Part shown: in pieces, positions 59,958-64,000 of the stretch
How the letters are laid out: every line of letters begins with the position of its first letter
How positions within the stretch are numbered: position 1 is the first letter of the stretch
Assembly (NCBI GenBank): GCA_012932865.1
Contig: SAXG01000008.1
Span: 186,001 to 250,000 of the forward strand
DNA length: 64,000 nucleotides
Source of the DNA: Amylostereum areolatum
Taxonomy: Eukaryota > Basidiomycota > Agaricomycetes > Russulales > Stereaceae
Direction of reading: 5' to 3'
Made by a program: the position numbers and the translations under genes
The notes under the pieces: model-generated
What the model saw: only the letters and a program-made list of their open reading frames with translations
Database searches by the model: none
Told to the model about the DNA's origin: nothing

Positions 59958-59987
59958 GATGAATCATTTATAGGGAATTTCAGGGGT
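59958..59987 (-). repeat. Right terminal inverted repeat
   Basis: Reverse complement of the left arm; the outer 19 bp match exactly. Confidence 0.75.
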
Positions 59988-61883
59988 CCTGAGCTAATCA
60001 GCACTCAGTGACAAATAAGGTGGTCAGTGTGCACAAAACCTTGTATTCATATACAGATTCGTGTACAGTGTAATGGGCCAAAGCGTGAGGATGATCACTC
60101 GACGCTACATAGGACAGCTTTGGCCCTTTGGGAGAGCTCACTCACAAGAGGTTGCGTTGCCTAAAGTGGATGTCCCCCGTCCCCGAGGCCGGGTTGCCCT
60201 CCTCTACCCGCTCCCACGGTCATGTGACACCGGTTGCGAGTTGCCAAACTACAGCCGCCTACAGTAGAGGGGTTTGTGACGGTCCCAAATGCTCTCGCTC
60301 GTGTCGGGCTCTCTTGGCAATCTGCCATTTCGATAGCAGAGTGGGTTGTTCTGTTCCTTGAGGGTTCAGAGCTGGAGTCCTTGGGGGCGTAGGAAGCAAG
60401 TCGCCGAGGGCCGAGTAGGCCTGCGAATATGCAATGTCGATGAGGACATATCACCTGTGATATGGATAACAAAAGGATCAGTAAAGCCTTTACTATCACA
60501 TTGATTGATACTGTATGCACGTACCATCTATGAAAGCTCCGTTCGAGGCTTGCTGGTTGGTTGGGTTCTTGCATTATCGTGTCACCTGTCGTTGATTCGG
60601 ACGTGGACGACACAATACAATGCTGTTGCGGACCTTCAGGATCCTGAGGATGTCGTTGTGCTCGCACTCAAGACCGGCGGTGGCCAATGGCGTCAGCCGA
60701 GGAAAGCTGTAGACAACAATATAGTAAGCAAGGACATTGATCAGTTTGTTAAGGTCAGTCATACCTGGACGGCCGTGTTCTCGTTCGCTTGCGAGGAGGT
60801 TGAATGGGCACTGTTTCTGGGGGCTGCATCTTGGACGGAATCAGTGGACCTGCGTTCCTGCTCGGTGCACCGTCCCAATGGCCAGCCAATGTCACCCCCA
60901 ACTCGCATAGATTCTTCTGCACAAATAGTACATGTCAGTTCGTCTCGCAAGAGAGAAAGAAAATGCGCACATGATCCAGATGAACGCACCGAGATGCACT
61001 GGATGCAGATGACAGGGTGTGCTGTACTGTGTCGTGTCGGGTCGGGTCGTGTCGTACATCACTCGAGCTCGGGACCACCACGCCTCATCCGAGCACCGAG
61101 GAAATTTCCCGAAAAATCTCTAGATATATAAATAAATCCAATCGGGGGGGGTGGGAGCGACGCGGTCATCGTGACCGAAGCGACAAAACACGTCCATGTT
61201 GCTGCACAAACATTGCTTTGGAGGAAAATTGATTTGAATTTGTTTTCTGATATACAAAGTAAAAGGTATAAGTAGGGCTGTGCCATGGAGGCTACTTTGA
61301 CGCTAACGGCGGTGCGTAGAGGTGCCATAGAGAGTGGGAAGGTATGACGGTGGCCAAGTACGTGGTGGAGGTCAAGACGAAGAGCGACGCGGCGACCCGG
61401 CCGACGCGCAAGCCTAGGATGACGCAAGCAGCCACGTGCATTTGTCAACGCGACTTGTCACGCGTCGCGTTACGATGACGTGGCTGTTGTCCCACAACCA
61501 ATCAGAAAGCTCACTTGTCTCGCGGTTTGTGTCGTGACGTGACGCAGCGCTCCACCGCGTCTCTCTTTGTATTAAAGGATTCACACGGATCTCATATCGA
61601 TCGATCCTTACTCCCCTTCACCTCCTCCGAATAATCGGAACGCACGAATAGTCGTTGTACGTGTGTTCCGGTGCGAGTGTCGTTTCCAAATGATCCAAAT
61701 GCTGTATTATAAATGAGGTCAGGGAAGATATTCTTCTGAGACATTCGGTCCGTACCAGCCCCGAACAAGGTCATGAGATGACCATCCCGGAGAACATACA
61801 CTCTTGGGAAGCGCAATTCGTCTCCCACAGTGCAGCTTCACTGCTATCGCCATGCTCAGCTCACGCTGCCTTTATTACCCACG
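59988..61883. other. Gene-poor region upstream of the aldo-keto reductase
   Basis: About 1.9 kb. The open frames here (e.g. 60505-61131 plus, 60161-60667 minus) lack an ATG at the frame start or any domain. A short GTCG/GGTCG-type repeat lies near 61030-61055 and a run of G near 61144-61151. The part from about 61500 is presumably the AKR promoter. Confidence 0.45.
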
Positions 61884-61991
61884 ATGTCGGTCCTTTCACC
61901 ATATCGAATCGCCATAACTTCTTCTATACATCGGCGGCCTCTGTTCTTGCCTCCCAACCGTTTCCCTCGCATCCTTCGTCTTTCGTCCACA

Positions 61992-63025
61992 ATGGCCAAC
62001 ATACCAATCAAGCTCAACGACGGAAACACTATCCCGGCCATCGGATTCGGTACAGGTACCGCCCTCTATGGCAAGGATGCCTCGAGCATGATCGCAACTG
62101 CGGTCAAGGCAGGCTTCACCCACTTCGATGGTGCCCAGGTCTACGCGAACGAAGACTCGCTTGGTGCAGGCATTATCGCCTCTGGAAAACCGCGCTCCGA
62201 GCTCTTCATCACTACCAAATTAACTCGCATCCCAGACGGTCAGACCGTTCGTGACACCCTCGTCGAGTCTCTCAAGAAGCTCCAAATCAACTACGTCGAC
62301 TTGTTCTTGATCCACACCCCGGTGAATCACGTCGGGAAGTTGAAGGAAACATGGAAGGAGGTGGAGGCCATGAAGAAGGAGGGGTTGGCGAAGAGCATCG
62401 GCGTGTCCAACTTCTCTGTCAAGTCACTCACCGAGATACTCCAGGATGCCTCCATCGTCCCGGCTGTGAATCAGGTGCGTTGCGCGTTTGTTATGTCGAT
62501 TCTACGTATTCGAGCCAGTTTTCTGTAGATCGAATTCCACCCACACGTCTATCTGGAACTCAAGCCTTTACTCGAATTCCAAGCGAAGCATGGTATCGTA
62601 ACGGAGTCCTACGGTGGCCTATCTCCTCTCTTCCGTTCACAGGGAAGCTCTGTTACCATCGTCATCAAGTCTATCGTCGAACGGCTATCCAAGTCGATAG
62701 ACAAGCCCGTGACGGAAGCACATATTCTGTTACTCTGGTTACGCCAGAAAGGCATTGTCGCTATTACGTGAATGCGTTTCCTATCGCACATTTGATTTCA
62801 ACACTCGAACTCACTGGTCCATATCTGCAGAACCTCGAAGAACCCAGAACGCGTCAAGGAATATATCGCCGTCGCAGATCTTCCCGACCTAACTGAGGAG
62901 GATATTGCGGCTATTGACGAGGCTGGCTCTACGCAACATCACAGACATTTCGTGAGTGTTCTTCACAGCACCTTTGTGAGCTCTCGCAGTGCTCATTCCC
63001 CATGCAGACGCGCTTCTTTGATTAA
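61992..63025 (+). CDS. Aldo-keto reductase (complete)
   Basis: Exons 61992-62474, 62529-62767, 62831-62951 and 63008-63025, giving 286 residues from MANIPIKLNDGNTIPAIGFG. The AKR catalytic set is visible: Asp and Tyr in FDGAQVYANEDSLG, Lys in ELFITTKLTRIPD, His in YVDLFLIHTPVNH. The barrel motif GLAKSIGVSNFSVKSLTEIL and IEFHPHVYLE (substrate/cofactor loop) follow, then LLLWLRQKGIVAIT|TSKNPERV (NADPH-binding). This resembles the fungal AKR3/xylose-reductase-like group; the substrate is unknown. An in-frame upstream ATG at 61884 would add 36 Arg/Ser-rich residues (MSVLSPYRIAITSSIHRRPL...) that look like a mitochondrial presequence, so two isoforms are possible. It is convergent with a related AKR 138 bp downstream. 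Confidence 0.9.
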
Positions 63026-63163
63026 TTGGAAGGATGCGTGGTCACACAGGAGATCTCGACGATTGTGTGTACGCTCCTGTTAAATCTAAAGAGTCCTCTG
63101 TGCGGGCGGGTCACGAGGTTGGAGGAAAAGCTATAAGGATCCAATGCCTCCACGACAAATGTA

Positions 63164-64000
63164 TTAATCCGTAGGCCATGCTCGCGGCTGGAAACGTCAT
63201 GAATGAATGTAACATACACACGAGAGGCGAAATAAACTTACGAAATGTCTGTGCGTCTCCTTGGATCCGGCCGTGTCGATGGCGGCGATATCGTCCACCG
63301 ACAGCTCGGGGACGTTGGCGATGTTGATGTACTCGGTCAACCTCTCCTTCTTCGTGGTGGTCCTGGAGTACGCGAAAGACATCGATCAGCGTCAGCTCTC
63401 TGCGAACGACGAAGGCACGTACGTAACAGCGACGATGCCCTTCCGTTTTAACCACAACGACAAGACGTGCCCTTCAGTCACAGATACGCTCACAGTCGCT
63501 GCTAGTCGCTTTGCAATGGATTTAGCCAATGCAGCGAGTTCGCTGTCCTCGGAGCGGAAGAGTGGGGAGAGACCGCCGTATGACTCGGTGACGATGTTGT
63601 GTTTCGCATGGAAGTCGAGCAATGGCTGCGTTTCCGCAAGTAGGTGAGGATGAATCTCTATCTGTCATTGTTATATGAGCATGCGCGGCGGCGTTCTGAA
63701 CCCTGGATATTTCAAGACGTACCTGATTCACCGCTGGAACGATAGTCGCATCCTCTAGGATCACTTCCAATTCCTTTATACGGAAGTTCGACACCCCTAT
63801 GCTCTTCGCAAGGCCTTCGTTCTTCAACCCCTCCAGTTCCTTCCATATACCCTTCAGCTTGTCCTTGGGATACAGCGTCGGTGAATGGATCAAAAACAGG
63901 TCGACGTAATTGAGCTTGAGCTTTCCTGAAGCTACGATGCCTGCACCGAGCGATTCCTCGTTCAGGTAGAGTTGTGCGCCGTCGAGGTGGGTGAAGCCAG
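63164..64000 (-). CDS. Aldo-keto reductase with deleted catalytic-Lys segment (partial at right edge)
   Basis: A paralogue of the AKR at 61992-63025, running off the right edge, so its N-terminus is missing. Visible: GFTHLDGAQLYLNEESLGAG, then IVASGKLKLNYVDLFLIHSP. Against its neighbour the segment between SGK and the INYVDLF strand, about 30 residues including the ITTK catalytic lysine, is absent. The genomic sequence is contiguous there, so this is a deletion and not an intron, and the frame is kept. Downstream: LKNEGLAKSIGVSNFRIKEL, TIVPAVNQ, LLDFHAKHNIVTESYGGLSP, GHVLSLWLKRKGIVAVT and LSVDDIAAIDTAGSKETHRH. The last exon probably ends at 63164 (PRAWPTD). Catalysis would be expected to fail, so this is either a decaying copy or a non-enzymatic derivative. 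Confidence 0.75.

Larger units (their letters stand above)
59490..59987. mobile_element. Candidate MITE / non-autonomous DNA transposon
   Basis: A 498-bp element bounded by terminal inverted repeats of 30 bp. Left arm 59490-59519; right arm 59958-59987, whose reverse complement matches the left arm at 27 of 30 positions. The outer 19 bases, ACCCCTGAAATTCCCTATA, are identical. There is no coding capacity. Inside are seven direct copies of TTTTC(A/G)GTGG-type motif and one perfect 9-bp hairpin. I could not see a target-site duplication next to the ends, so superfamily and insertion boundaries are open. Confidence 0.65.

Noticed and set aside
59480..59997. Target-site duplication flanking the inverted-repeat element
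   Set aside because: The bases outside the two arms do not match at any length I tried.
60505..61131. 208-codon plus-strand frame
   Set aside because: It begins with TTG rather than ATG, has no domain, and includes repeat-like GTCG sequence.
5648..63025. Secondary-metabolite gene cluster (FAD monooxygenase, ABC pump, AKRs)
   Set aside because: The candidates are tens of kilobases apart with housekeeping genes between them and no core synthase gene is present.
1..64000. tRNA, rRNA or CRISPR features
   Set aside because: No cloverleaf with a proper B-box, no rRNA stretch and no regularly spaced direct repeats were seen; a covariance-model scan would be the decisive check.

Overview
The window is a gene-dense piece of a basidiomycete (Agaricomycete-type) nuclear genome. 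The genes are split by many short GT-AG introns of about 45-60 bp. Intergenic gaps are mostly 0.1-1 kb, several start codons lie 45-100 bp downstream of TATATA boxes, and two gene families (DUF6698-like proteins and a Cys-rich single-pass membrane family) look typical of mushroom-forming fungi. I saw no rRNA, tRNA or CRISPR array.

Layout. 0-5 kb: a Ser-rich minus-strand gene at the left edge, then a tandem pair of DUF6698-like genes. 5.6-7.1 kb: a FAD-dependent monooxygenase. 7.2-13.2 kb: APC5 and NOC3, divergent from a 237-bp promoter. 13.6-17.7 kb: a TEA/ATTS transcription factor and the ESCRT-I subunit Vps23/TSG101, also divergent. 17.7-20.0 kb: no convincing gene. 20.0-25.0 kb: a LEM/HeH inner-nuclear-membrane protein (Src1/Man1) and mitochondrial sulfide:quinone oxidoreductase, both minus. 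26.3-33.8 kb: a large TOG-domain microtubule polymerase (XMAP215/Stu2). 34.2-38.7 kb: mitochondrial ribosomal protein uL3m and an RRN6-like Pol I initiation factor, divergent from a 155-bp promoter. 39.2-45.2 kb: a PDR-type ABC transporter. 45.7-49.0 kb: an SLC25 mitochondrial carrier and CHMP7-like ESCRT-III, convergent. 49.5-58.8 kb: five tandem, same-strand paralogues of a Cys-rich membrane protein. 59.5-60.0 kb: a 498-bp element with 30-bp terminal inverted repeats. 62-64 kb: a convergent pair of aldo-keto reductases, the second cut by the right edge.

Most single genes are conserved housekeeping genes: cell cycle, ribosome biogenesis, ESCRT/nuclear envelope and mitochondrial functions. 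The accessory content is the DUF6698 pair, the five-gene membrane-protein array, the inverted-repeat element and the AKR pair. The array is the best candidate for an undescribed system: five diverged copies keep one cysteine scaffold, one transmembrane design and one intron plan, and most keep a recognisable cytoplasmic tail. The second AKR copy lacks about 30 residues that include the catalytic lysine. Three otherwise good genes (TEA, VPS23, XMAP215) have reading-frame breaks, mostly one surplus base in or near C-runs. These may be sequence errors or real damage, and they affect how far those gene models can be trusted.
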